Source: Unio delphinus (taxonomy: Eukaryota > Mollusca > Bivalvia > Unionida > Unionidae). From it: a DNA stretch of 64,000 bases. Below the pieces are notes generated by a model. The model was not told the origin of the DNA and did no database searches. It saw only the letters and a program-made list of their open reading frames with translations. Positions 34,521 to 47,190 of the stretch are shown here, piece after piece (position 1 is the first letter of the stretch; each line of letters opens with the position of its first letter). The DNA is taken from positions 6,099,501-6,163,500 of the forward strand of contig JAQISU010000115.1 of the NCBI GenBank assembly GCA_029339505.1, written 5' to 3'. The translations under genes were made by a program, and so were the position numbers.

Positions 34521-37500
34521 TTTGTGCGTTCTGATGTTAATTAATTCAATATATATACATACACGTATTCATAATTAATGCCTCATTCAAGTCGAATCCG
34601 GAAATCCCGCCAGATTTTCTTGTTACATGAAGACTCGTTTATGTTGTCAGCCATCATGTAGCTGTTAGTAAACGTGTTAAAGTTTTTCCTTGCGTCGTGA
34701 AAAACACAACGGGAAGAACTCACAGCGGAGTTCGAAGAAAAATTTGTAGCATAGATCAAGCATCTGCGCAAAATCTTTGATGTTGGGAACAAAAAGGACC
34801 ATGGTTTGATTGTTATGACACCAAAGCCACACCCTAAAAGGCGTCTAAGAGTAAATAACGTATCCCACACACGCATCCAAGCAAGAAAATACTGCCTGAT
34901 ATATTTAACGACTAGATAGCCAAACGATCAAGAAAATATCGTGGAATTTTCCGCTTCTTCGCCCGATATCGGAAAAGGTTTGAACAGCATGTAGCATTTG
35001 ACTCTTAGTTTGATGCATTTCGAGATGAAATAAAAAAATCTAAGAGTCACGTTGGTGCTGCTACTATCAAGACGCAACGGTTACCTCAGCTACTATCCAT
35101 TATGATTGCGTGTCTGTGATGAGTAATAGGTTAATCAACATGCTAATAGACTGGAAACATTCAAGGGGTGTAACGAAGGAAACAACGAGCCTGAAATAAT
35201 CAAAGCTAAGTTCATTTGTCATCGACTGCTCAGCAACAACATCACAAGCGCGATGACATTTCGCGAAAGTCAGACGCCTCTCTTTGTATCTTTCCTTTTA
35301 TTTTGAAGTTGGATCCTGTTGATATTAAACAATTTGCTGGATGCCATATAATAACACACTCAACACCAGCTTCTTGGTAATATTAATAAACCTATTTTCC
35401 CACCATGAATTATATTCAAACAAGAGTACGCTTAAATCATTAAAAAGAATAACAAGAAAAGAAAAAAAGGATTCAATTAGTGGCGGATTAGGGCCTTCCA
35501 GAGCTCATTCACTAAAATAGTACGGTGCCCCACCTCCTTCCTACAGAATGTGAACCTCAAAACAACAATATTAAAAGCTAGCAAGGTGGAACATAACCTG
35601 TGTTGCCATCATTCCAAATCAAAATACTCGTTGTCATGGGATCTGGTGAAGATTGATTAATACTTTTGTTTGATTATTATTATTGCCCACTGTCATGGAG
35701 TTGTATAAATATAATTCTAAATATTAAAACCCACTTCTTTTTGGTATTCGATATCTAGGAGATGACCAGCCTCGATATAATTACCCCGGTTTGAGTATAG
35801 ATAAGTGGTAAAACTTATTGATGGAAATAGATATAGTGATATGAGCAGATATATTTAACAAACAAATACGAGCTCCCGTAAAGATAAACAAACAATTTAA
35901 TTAATTAAAAAAATAAATGTGAAAATTGCTTTCATTAGGAATATACTCTGCTTTAGAAATAAAACATTCACCGAATTACAAGAAAGCTCAAATAGACTAA
36001 ATAAACTAGCCGATCTGTTACTGAGTGATTTAGTTCATCATATGATCTAGTTAAGCAATCGAGGTCAACGCCTTGTACGATTTCATAACCCGGTAGTCAT
36101 CAGTTTCCGTTTCCTTTGTTACTGTTAGGAATTTTGGCTCTTTGAAATGATACTTTCCACCATCTGTCTCATGAAAAACTTTGAACATGTTAGAATTTCA
36201 GCAGGATGCAGGATTTCACCACTGGATTATACGTCTCACTGAACTAACCTCTAGTTCATTTTTCCTCAGTATACGTATCAGAGTACGTAACATCAATACG
36301 TCCAAAAAGTTATTTTCTCACTTTAAAAAAAACAACAAAAAAAACCTAAGTTTGTTTTATATGTGATACAGGTGAGAACTTTCATTCCTGGCTAGGAAAT
36401 CAGATATTTCTATCAGAAGTAAACAAATGACTAGGCTATGAATATGAATCGACTGCACATGTCCCGAATGACCGTAGTTAGTCGAATCGCTAATTCGCTA
36501 CGCCTTGACCTTACACATTCGCGCACCAGCCTTAAGTTGCACATCTAATAAATGGAGTAAGGTCCAGCCTTCTGGTCAATACACACTGACTCTTAATTCA
36601 CACGGATTCTCGTAAATCATTAACTAATATAAAGCATTATATTCCAAGACCTTAATTATTATGCAAACGAGATGACAAATTAAACAATTCGTCAAACGTA
36701 TCTATGAATTAATGTTAGACCTTTTATCCTATGCATAACTCAACCTAGTGTTTATGCTCACTCGACAAAAGAGTAAACAATTCGTCAATTCATCTAAGAA
36801 TTAATGTACAACTTTCTATACCTAACTCAACATCGCTATAATTCCATAGCACATTATTATACAAATGTATTAGATACAATCAGGCAAGACCTATAGACTC
36901 AGCAAACATTATATAAATTGCATCAACAAATTACATAGAATTGTGACACTATACCTTTGTAGTTTCGTCACCCAAGCAGTTTTGGCGGCATGCCTGGACC
37001 ACACTTTTTACGAATCAATTTCTTTCTAATTTCACTCGGAATCTTTACATGTTTACTTACTCTCTGTTCTCGTGCAAGAAAAGTTCAGACTGCCTTCAAT
37101 TTCAATAAGGCGATATTAGATTCTGTAAAATTTGGTGTGACCCCCCCCCCCCCCACTTACTTAACGTGACCAGTCATAATCAAATGGCTTTGCCGCCCTT
37201 TTTTCAGAGTAGCCAAAGTTTGGTGAGCCTGACATGGTAGTTTCAAGTAACAGAATTTCAGCAGGTTTCTCAATTTTGACAACTGTCCCATAAAAATGAA
37301 GATTACCATGTCCCTAACAGTCAGTCTGCCTGCTCAATAAACAACGCTTCTAATTAGAACAACAGTCGCACTATAAAGGAACATTAATGTACACGGCAGG
37401 ATAGCGGTATGATACGCTCGTGTCTCCATAAATCTAACTATTGGTTCTCTGGTCTCAACTAATGTATTCTTTTCAGATTGCCAGAAATTTGCCCCTTCAC

Positions 37501-38370
37501 ACTTGTACATGCAGATGGATATGGTCATATAATTCATTCAGTTGATGATGATGATGCTAATAATAATCATAATAATTATAAAAGCAGCTATAATCTGATA
37601 CACTCTATATAACACGTTTATTTTTATTCTTCTTCTATTTAGCTGTTCATCGACGCTTTACCTAAATTAAGTACAAAAGTATGTATGTTGCGATGAAGGT
37701 AATTATGGTTCTGGGTTATCAGTTTTCGCTCTAATTTGCTAACTTATTTGGAAAAGGAAAACCTTGTGTAATGGCTTCACGACTCTGTTGCGAAGTGTTG
37801 TCAGTTGCCCTTAGATATTTTCATTTTTGGGTGAGAGTAGGAGCATAATGTAAATTGCATTCCCAGTAAATTACTCTCTGAAAGAAAGTCGATGCAAGCT
37901 AACTATTTTATTCGCAGACCATCCCGTTTGTTTGTACCTCATCATGAAGGAGATGAAAAATGCACAAACGTAGTCATTTCATTCATCAATTTGGAACTTC
38001 TAGCCTGATTGTCGCCAGGGGATCAATATCAATGTCAATTGATTCGCGTTTCCATGACGACACTGAAGATAGAAATTATAAATTAATGAATGAAATGATC
38101 ATGTTGTGTGCCTATTTACACTCTTGATGTTTTATTTTATTTTGGTTTTCAATTAGGTAGAAGGGTACAAATAAACGGGATGATGTGCAAATAATATGAG
38201 TCCCTCTCCACTTTGTTACAGGTATTTAAATACGTTATTCTTTATAAATTCTTTTTCGCATTTACTTCAATAGCAACATGATACAAGTGTTTAAAAACTG
38301 TAGTTACTTTCAATATGTATATTTGACCTTATCAAATATTTGACATTGTAAGTTTATTGTAATTGTATGA
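34521..38370. other. No recognisable gene
   Basis: AT-rich intergenic DNA with a poly-C run at about 37140-37154. Short frames on both strands (such as 34583-34876 minus) show nothing identifiable. Confidence 0.5.
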
Positions 38371-38706
38371 CAACCGCTCCGGTGGCATAGTGGTTAGAGC
38401 GTCCGCCGCGGAAGCGGGAGGTCATGGGTTCGATCCCCGGCCGAGTCATACCAAAGACTTTACAAAAATGGTACTAACAGCTGCCTCGCTTAGCACTCAG
38501 CATTAAGAGGTTAGTGTTAGGACTGGTCGGCCTGGTGTCAGGATATTGCGACTGGGTGGGACATCATGCTACATGTCTGTGGCATGATGCCCCAGTGATA
38601 GACACCACTATAAACTGCCTCACTGCAGACATCGTAGTGATATGACTGAAAAATTGTTAAAACAACGTTAAAAATCCTAATCAAACATGCAAACAAAACC
38701 AATTGT
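38371..38706 (+). mobile_element. tRNA-derived SINE S1, most complete copy
   Basis: The head CCGCTCCGGTGGCATAGTGG holds a Pol III A box and GGTTCGATCCC at about 38427 is the B box. The body follows with GCTGCCTCGCTTAGCACTC, CAGCATTAAGAGGTTAGTG, GGTCGGCCTGGTGTCAGGAT, GGGACATCATGCTAC and a tail GTTAAAACAACGTTAAAAAT. A tRNA-like head fused to an unrelated body is typical of SINEs. The head lacks a proper acceptor pairing, so it is not called a tRNA gene. Confidence 0.88.
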
Positions 38707-39061
38707 AGGACAGTTCGAGTGTCACGAATGGTGCTACCTTTCATAGAAAATTATTTTTAACGAAATGATATAATCGAGTAATGATAAAATGAACTCTTAT
38801 ACAAGAGTTGACCTGCCACGTTCATTATATACGATACCTTTTGTCAGATATAACTGTCATAAACTCAAATTTCTTGGCATTTTTATTTTATCGTTCAAAC
38901 GTTTTGCATGTATTTGCATCATTCGTAGTAATGTATTATCATAATTAAGCTGTATTTGGGCTTTTGAGGTTATTTTGGTCATTTACATAATATTACCTAA
39001 TCTTTACTTAAACATATAAGTTGTTTAAGCTTTAAACAATTTGTGAACATGAAGTAGAATA

Positions 39062-39100
39062 ATTAATAATTAAATTAAATTAAATTAAATTAATAAATAA
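39062..39100. repeat. (TAAAT)n short repeat
   Basis: Five or so TAAAT units. Confidence 0.85.
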
Positions 39101-39373
39101 AGCAATAATATCATCATACTGAAACTACGATCTTATTTTTGTTACAGTTTTCATAGCCGCTTAGTTTTGCTACAGTTTTTATGAGATCGGAAAGTGATCA
39201 CATTTTCGCTTAAGAGAGACGAATACATGTACAATACATCGCAGCTGCAACCGGTTAAATCAATCGATGATTTACTTAAGAATCTGAAGTTTAATTTCAT
39301 TAATTTATATGAAAACAGGCTGTATAATGTCTCATTTTTCTTAGCAGTGCTTTTTCGCTTCTGGCATGGTTGG

Positions 39374-39376
<3 letters not shown>

Positions 39377-39427
<51 letters not shown>
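39377..39427. repeat. (GA)n microsatellite
   Basis: About 25 GA units; the Arg-Glu and Ser-Leu repeats in overlapping frames come from it. Confidence 0.95.
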
Positions 39428-39433
<6 letters not shown>

Positions 39434-39480
39434 CATTTGAACGGCTTCATTTGTAATAGACATAATATAGTTTCTATAAA

Positions 39481-39486
39481 TTTATT
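39481..39486 (-). promoter_or_regulatory. Candidate polyadenylation signal for MPEG1 unit A
   Basis: TTTATT on the plus strand reads AATAAA on the coding strand, about 525 bp beyond the stop codon of unit A. Other AT-rich candidates exist nearby. Confidence 0.3.
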
Positions 39487-40010
39487 GTAAATAATACATG
39501 TTCACAATATACAAGTTTGATAAAAATGATTGAATCTGTTTCTAACTGCCTAACACAAAACAAATAGCGGTACATAAAATGAGATGACAAAATGTCACAC
39601 GCAAGACAATTTGAAAAACCACATAATATGCAAATTGTATACAACCTAGTAATGGAGATAATATTATGAATGAACGACAATTAGTTATGCCTTTTTTCCC
39701 TTTCAAGCTCTGTATTGATTGCAAAGAGTCCTCCGTTCTGAGTTGAAAGAAGCCGAAATAGAGGATGAACAACACAAGTAAGATTTTCTTTGAAAATGGA
39801 TTGGAGATGAAGCGGTGCTGAACACGAATAATGATTATATTTCCTTTGTGAGTCCATAACAATAACATTAAAATCAAAGATTGGTAGACTACTGTCAATG
39901 TGTTAATTTTAACTTAAACGTGTTATGCTACAAACACTAATATAAGTGTAAATAAAGATGGTCAGTAATAAGAACAGTTAGTAGTTGTACACACACCGCC
40001 TTGATACAGT

Positions 40011-43000
40011 TTAGCTGCTTATTTCCACCGAAGTTTGTCCCGCCGTATCACCCGTAAAGAAGTAAAAAATCGACTCGCTTTCCCTGAGTGACGCATTTTC
40101 GATACCTACTTGCTTGATCAGACGAGTTCGTCTCCGATGCCTTAACTTCCTGAACAATACAATTAAAGCAGTAGTTACAAACACACAGAACAGAGTAGCT
40201 GAAACAGATACGATAACAACTGTAGCGTCGTTCATGCCTCCTTTCGGATCATGGTCTACTTTCGACTCTCCTTCCTTGACAATCCCCTGGCTGCTGGAAT
40301 CATTAGCCGTGATCTCAGCCCATGAGCTGATGTTGAAGCTTTTCCACGTGGTTCCATCTTCAGATAGCATAACAGGTTCGTTCCGCGTCACTTCCTGTGG
40401 TGATAGCATAAAAGGAGGTCGTTGAATCTTAGGAAGACCGATACCTGACAAGGCACCCATCTTGACACAATAATTGATCTCACAGCCGTTGTCCACCACG
40501 GCCAGATGCTGACTGTATCCCTTTGGACATTCATGGGGCCATGACACTGCATCTGATTGTCTCATGAATCTCGTCAGGGTTAGCATGCCATTTGCTTTAA
40601 GTCCTTTTGATTCTCTCTCGTTAAGTACAAGCGGGTTTCCAGATTTGCAGCTGTAAAAGCCTGCAAAAGGGATGGAGAAGCGATATCCTAGATCGTAATC
40701 ATCGCTGACGCAAACAGCAAGATCATTTAGAAGACGTATGGAGTAGAATTGTGACGGACAACTCTTTGCTTGAGTCAGAGGATTGATAGTGTTGCCAGTG
40801 AAAACTCCGCCAAAAAGAAATCCTGACTGCTGATGCACTTGCCCCTCAGCAACACACCAATAGGCATGGTAGACCGCATTGCTGTAGTAAGTTTTGTCCT
40901 TGCAGCAATCGAAAAATAAATAACAACTGTGACACTCGTATCTGCTCATGGAATCAGAGTCTGAACCTTCTTGAAGTACAACTGCTTTATAACCAGGCGG
41001 ACAAGTGTAATCTCCCGTAATAGGATTCTTTTGTGTTCTCTGTTTGCAGAGGTCGGTGTAGCCCCATCCTGAGCACTTCTGGTACACGCCTCCAAACGTG
41101 TAGTTGGTCAGAGGTATTTTGCAGGTACCATCATCCACATTGACCTGGAAGCTGAAGTTGGGTGAATCCATGGCAGTGCATCCGCGGTAAGTATTGTGCT
41201 CGTAATACAGTTGTACTGCGTCCTGGATGAAATTATACATCTGGAAGACAGTGGATTCGGGGATCTCGGTTAGAACATCAGGAGTGATGACGTAATAAAT
41301 TGGATCTCCAGAGCGATCCATCGCTACCAAGTTGTCATCCAGACCTGCGCTCCACGCATTAATTGAGTAGTTATTCGGTCTAAGTACCGGGCCTCCGAAC
41401 GTGTGGATTTTAGAATGGACTCTGTTATTTGTATACTGATCAATCATTGACTGAGATGTTGTCTGTGAGTAGCTAGCGCCAAAGTTGAAGACACTGAAGA
41501 ATGATGCACTAGCGGAGGCTAGGATTGAGTTCTTGTCGAAAGACGACTGACTGACAAATGAAGAGTAGACTTGATCCAACTGTTCCAAAGCTGCCCCCAC
41601 ATCTACACTCCTGATAACATGAGTTCCAAAATCTCGAACCAGTAACTGACTTTCGTAACGTGCCATGCTTGTTCGGTTTAGTTGCAAGTGTGCCGCAATC
41701 CGCTTCAGTCTGTTTCGGAAACCCGGATGCAGGGGTGTATCAGGTTCAGAAAGAGCCGTGTACCGGACATATCTGGCCTGAAAAGAGATTAAAGAAAACC
41801 TTGAAACCTAATAACACCTTAAAATAGTTCAGACGAGATGTGCATTGTACTCTTGCAGTATCTTTGCTGTTGAACAAGCAAAATGAGTGATATTGTGTCC
41901 CTATTTTTACTGTGATGAAGTCGGATCTTCAACATAATGATAAGTAGCGGAATGACACAAAAGTGGTACAAATTGTGACCTTCACCTGAAACACGCAAAC
42001 GTGGCTGTGCTACTTGCTAAGCCGGTGCGAAAAATATTAAGACAAATTCACAACCTTTTATCTCATTCAGCAAAATGAGTTATATAATAGAAACAATAAA
42101 AAAAAATTAACCTGCGAGATTCATATTTACGATGCGGCCTTGAAAGCCTTTTCCAACAATATGTAGGCCTCATACACGTATCTCAAACTGCTCTTGTGTA
42201 TTTAAAGTACAGAAACACGAAAATATTCGGCTGTCACTTTTGATCCTGAAGCCAGGAAGTCAGGTATGTAGTATTCGACATAGATTATGCTGTAAATGCG
42301 TATGAATACCAAGCCTCCGTTTTATCTTAAATGTCTCTATTGTTATAGAGTGGAAAGGGAAATTTAAAATACTAAATTGTGACCTTGACCTTGACGAAAG
42401 AACAGCGCATGTGCTACATTAACACCCTCTAGCAATGATATCAAGTATTTTAACTTTCAATACTTTTGTCACTCTGACCTCTCAAATTATATCGATAAAG
42501 GAAAAATCTGTCTGAAAAAACCAAATATTACAACATGACTTTGATTTTGAGGTAAGTATGCAGGTGTGGTAGCTCGTATGCCTTTCGACAACTTATACAG
42601 CGAAAGGGGAAGTGTAAAATAAAAAATAAAATAATTCATCTGTGACCCATAATCGTTGGGGATGGGTTTTATCCTACTGGGACACAAGAAATCGATTATT
42701 TTGGCCGTCATATTGTCATCCTCCGAGCGAGCTTGTAGGGACATGATCAATAACTCCTGATAAAGACATATCAAGCCTCCTTGTGCGGCAGGTAGTTGAT
42801 ATTACCATATATAGCCACTTTAAGGACGTGCATAAATTTTAACTTAGGATCCTTCCATTATTATACAAGTGAACGGTTAATACCTGTATTTCTTTTAAAT
42901 TTTAGGGTAATTATTCCGATTAGAACAAGAACAAAAATATTATGTGATTCTATAGCTAATTATGAACACGTCTGTGTAATCGCATTTGTTATCGAGAATT

Positions 43001-45117
43001 TGTAATTGTCACTCCATAGTTTGGGAATAAAATTGGAGAATGTTCTTGGATATAAACAGTACTTAAATTGTATTGGATCCCTCCGCAACCTCTCAATACC
43101 ACTTGCCACAGTTGACTGGTCATATGATGAGGAGGAAATACGCGCATAAATGAGAAAAGCGCATTTATAATCATAAATGACGGTGTGTTTGAAGCAAAAT
43201 ATTTCGTCTCTTATACGGCTAATTGTTTTAAGTTTAGATTCCTTTTTTTTTGTGGCGTGCGAGTCAAAATAGTCGATATCACTTCGATTGATTAAACCAA
43301 ATCATCTGAAAGTAACACCTTTTTCACCGTGTGTAACATCTCCGTACATCTCACACTTTTTGTCTTCATTATCCACGCCAATCCACCGTTCAACTTTCCT
43401 ATTCTGATCTGTTTTCTGGGGAGATTAAACGGAGCTAAAAAAAACAAAAACTAACTACCCATCTACAAACATACTCCAGTTTAAAGTTATTTTTGTTATT
43501 ATTCTTATGAGTTTAAGGCCATTTTCAACACGTTAGACAATGCATTGCGGCCTGTATAACCGGTGTCGAAAATCTGGAAAATTCCGGTAAGAACCACCCA
43601 CCCATGGGAAGCTAATGGCAAAGTTTCTCATACCCCACATTTGATGAGCTAGAGACTCGAACCCACTCAGGCAGAGGTGAGATGGCAGTGATTGTTATTG
43701 ATATTGCTGTTGAGTTTAACGCATTCTTTTAGCTATACATGGTGGCCAGTATTAATGATGGAGGAGAACCCTGGAAAACCCCGAAAAGAACCACCGACCC
43801 ACGAGACAAGATTCTGCTACTTACATTGGATGAGCCAGAGACTTGAACCCACGCAGACAGAGGAGAGATGGCATTGGTCGGTAATGGCAAGCGCTTTAGA
43901 CCACTGGGACAGAGGTGAGATGTCAGTGATCGGTACAGGTTAGCGCATTAGTCCACTTGGACATTCAATTTAGAGTTAAGTTGTATTTACAGAGATGAGG
44001 GAGAAGGGACAATACATTATTATGGTCTAACGTGTTCATGTAACATGCACACCCGCTCATAGGGACAAGGGGGTGGGGGTGGGGGCACTTGCCTATTTCA
44101 CTTCCAAACATATTTTGCCCTACATTTGTAAAATGTAATGGCTGACCATTACATGTTTGCTCCACACCCCCACCGAACATTTTTGCAGGCACCTTTGACA
44201 ATATCAGTGTTTTTGTTCTTCTTTGTTTTCCTAATGTTTCATGTTTACAAGCTCAAGTGCAGGAATCTGTGCATTTTTTAGTTTAATTTTTTGAAAACGT
44301 TCATCGGGGGAAATTATGTTCTGTATCGCAGAAAGTTTCTCTGAAATTATTAAGTTCAAATAACAGTGTTCGTTGTTAATTTTCATTTCGTTTAAAAAAC
44401 GAACCGTAGTAGATATTTTGCAGTATATGAAACAATAAAAGCATGTTATTGTTTGACCAGATCTTTGGACTGTCGTACTTCACACACGGAAAACAAAATC
44501 AAAATTTTAGGAAAGAGTCTACAGTACATGATGTATATACTTAGTGCATCAATAAAAAAAAACATGCTCGTTCCTCCTTCCTCCCTCTCTCACCCCCACC
44601 CCCGTCAGATACATAGAAACATACACCCATAACATACCTGTATCCTGATAGTAGACGCTTTTTCCATGCATTGTTTCTGCTTCACACTTTCAAACTCATC
44701 TGAAAAATGACCACTTATACCGACGTCAGTTGTGAGGAGTCCAGCGTCAACATTGATTGACCTTGACAATGTTGATGTATAGTCATACCAATGAACAAAT
44801 AACTCGGCAAAAGTTTCAACTTCACTGCTTTTCACTGGAACAATTGTTACGCCATCCGGGATTAAATAAAGTCTGTCATCTGATAATTTGCATTGGGTGT
44901 AGTTAACGTTTAAAACGCGTCCCCTCTCTTTGTTTATGAGATTATCCCATCCTCCTCCTGGGAGAGTCTCAAACCGGAGAACATGAGTGTCCGTGGGTCG
45001 GAGACACAGCCTAGGATCCCCCGGAAGCATGACGGATCCATTACAATTTCCAGTATCACCTTCAATCCTGCATACGTGGAGCAACACCAAACTACTGATG
45101 ACATGAATTACTCCCAT
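40011..45117 (-). CDS. MPEG1: MPEG1 / perforin-2, unit A, intact two-exon gene
   Basis: Exon 1 is 45117-44638 and exon 2 is 41777-40011. The donor CAG|GTATGTTA and acceptor TCTTTTCAG|GCCAG join in phase 0, giving 748 residues, close to the ~710-750 of animal perforin-2. The first ATG in frame is at 45117; codons before it lack an ATG. Residues 1-20 form a signal peptide. The MACPF domain spans about 25-355, with FETLPGGGWDNL at 49-60 and the MACPF signature RDFGTHVIRSVDVG at about 208-221. From 360 follows the cysteine-rich region typical of perforin-2 (CTAMDSPNFSF..., CPPGYKAVVL, HQQSGFLFGGVFTGN). A transmembrane helix lies at about 678-702 and a tail starts RKLRHRRR. Family members sit in endosomes and form pores in engulfed bacteria. 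No stop or frameshift is seen. Two broken paralogues lie to the left on the same strand. Confidence 0.93.
41778..44637 (-). other. Intron of MPEG1 unit A
   Basis: 2.86 kb between consensus GT and AG. It holds two SINE S2 pieces (43510-43960) and otherwise AT-rich non-coding sequence. Confidence 0.85.
43510..43960 (-). mobile_element. SINE S2, two adjacent copies
   Basis: Reading the minus strand, the right copy (about 43960-43713) has a tRNA-like GGTCTAAAGCGCTTGCC and a GTGGGTTCAAGTC B box, then CGTGGGTCGGTGGTTCTTTT, CTGGCCACCATGTATAGCT and a tail GCGTTAAACTC. The left copy (about 43685-43510) repeats most of this. The CTGGCCGCCATGTATA...GCGTTAAAC tail resembles the conserved tail domain of widespread molluscan SINEs. 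Confidence 0.8.
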
Positions 45118-45380
45118 TTTCAAACTTGGAAGTCTACCCGTCTTAGAAACAGCTATATACTAAGACAAAGTATACCAGCATGTAAATACCCCTACACACT
45201 ATAGTTTAAATGCTTCGTTGTACACGTCTCTGAAATGGATAGTATACTAACAGAGATACCGTGTACAAGTATACCCAACACACTTTTGGTTTAAATACGT
45301 CCTAGTCTGGTGTCATCTTCTTAACAAGCAATAGGGAATGAGTCATACCCCCGTTTAATCTGCGTTACTTCTTGGAAATC

Positions 45381-45385
<5 letters not shown>

Positions 45386-45459
<74 letters not shown>
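45386..45459. repeat. (TA)n microsatellite
   Basis: About 37 TA units. Confidence 0.96.
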
Positions 45460-45462
<3 letters not shown>

Positions 45463-45930
45463 CGACACATGTCACAGAGGAGCATTAGGGTGACAGAATT
45501 ACATCATGTTGTGTTATTAAACTGCAGCACGTATTTGTATATGAATTCATCAAAATAATTTATAATTCCAATTATCAAGCTTAAATATTCATGTTTAAAA
45601 CAGAAAATAATATTTACAAATGAAAACACACGTATTGCCTTAATACCGTGTCACCTTAATGTCAACACACAACTGTGATGGTCACACAACCTTATGGCGA
45701 CAAACTCTTCACACACATATTCTGTCTAGTTCAGCATTAAGGCGACATTTTTTCTAAGTGCAATATTGTTATCCCAAACAAAATATTAAACTAAAATTAT
45801 ATATTAAGATGATCAGATTAATAAATATATGCATTTTACAACTGTAATACGTATATTTATCCGCATCGCTACGGCGATATAATCTTCACACACATATTCT
45901 GTCTAATCCAGTATTAAAGCGACAGTATTT
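45460..45930. repeat. Irregular repeat with GGCGACA motif
   Basis: CTTCACACACATATTCTGTC followed by TA, an AG.ATTAA segment and GCGACA recurs at about 45707 and 45883 (period about 176 bp), and shorter versions (GCATTAGGGTGACAG, TGTCACCTTAATGTCA) lie at 45484 and 45642. An ancient tandem repeat is likely. Confidence 0.6.
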
Positions 45931-46424
45931 GTTATACCAAACTAAACAAAGGAATATAATTACAGTATATTTTCAGATTATCAAAATCATACATATATGC
46001 CTTTAAAACTCAACGTCTGCTCATCCATTTCCAAACGTGTTTGTTTTTATATTTTTTTAATATGTCATAGGCAGTTAATACACTATAAGACCGAGGCTGC
46101 ACTTTTGTTTTCAAGCCATAATGTTTTTAATTTCCTTCTAAAAGTGTGTTTTCATAAAAGTTCTTGTACCAATGAGTAGATGAAAACAATCCCCCTCCCA
46201 TCCCATATATTGAAGTGTCCTCAATTAGAAATATGCTTCTGTTATGAAAGTTTTCTTTTATGTATGTTGTGATTAGCTTTTCATAACCTTCTTCTCATTT
46301 CTTCCCATGAGAAGGAATTACTCATAAGTTAGGGAGCGTCAATATCCATGGTGAGAGAGAAAGAAGAAGGAAGAAGAGAAGGCTCTCTTAAAAGAGTGTC
46401 GCCGCGATGATAAGACAGCTACAT
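45931..46424. other. No recognisable gene
   Basis: AT-rich. The frame 45997-46179 has no family features. Confidence 0.45.
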
Positions 46425-47053
46425 CTGAAATGATAAGGCGAAGATCTATTTTCTCGTCGATAGGAACTGACTTTATTTAATTAATCAACACACATATATT
46501 GACTACATTCTAGAAACACATCTAAAAACTTTATAATAAAAATTCATGCAAAACATATTATATTTTCCTTTTCAAGCTTTCCAACTTCATTTATTCGTAT
46601 AACTTCTGCATTTTAGAATATTATACAAATAGTTAAGTCTCAATCAATTTCAAGATAGCCAAAAGTGTAAGGTGTAATTACTATAGTTAATGTAACAATA
46701 TATTTAAAGAAATGCATTTTACTTTTTTTAAAATAGAATATAGATTTAAAATATATTGCTAGATAATATTCTTTCTTACTTAAAGAATACTCTATTTCGA
46801 TCATTAAATTAAAACATGAGTTGGTAGCGAATTCAACCTTTACAATAAAAATTACATAAATATAATTAAATATGAATCTTTTAGAACATTTAAACATTCC
46901 GTTACAATATATTATAAATAAAAGTATTAAGTGAACAATGTTGCTAACATAACAATGTTACTATTAAAATCTCAACATTAAAAGTACTTATTCCTAAAGA
47001 AGTTACGACATATACAATTGTTTTACCTGAAATGATAAGGCGAAGATCTATTT
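46425..47053. repeat. AT-rich block between 27-bp direct repeats
   Basis: An identical 27-bp sequence (starting CTGAAATGATAAGGCGAAGA) occurs at 46425-46451 and 47027-47053. The 575 bp between are about 75-80% A+T with no ATG frame of note. Confidence 0.75.
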
Positions 47054-47190
47054 CACCGGGAGAAACTAATCCTTACCTGAAAAGAGCTGAAATATTTGGG
47101 TCTTCTGAACCAGTTTTAGACACTGGACAACAAATTTTTACAAAAGTCATGTTACTGAAATAAAATTAGTCAATTCTTATCAATTTGTAT

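Noticed and set aside
38371..38445. Functional tRNA gene
   Set aside because: A and B boxes are present, but the head continues into a SINE body shared with 15990-16294, and acceptor-stem pairing is poor.
39194..39490. Frames with Arg-Glu or Ser-Leu repeats on either strand
   Set aside because: Products of the GA microsatellite.
40114..40425. 103-codon plus-strand frame
   Set aside because: It is the complement of the intact MPEG1 exon 2 and has no features of its own.
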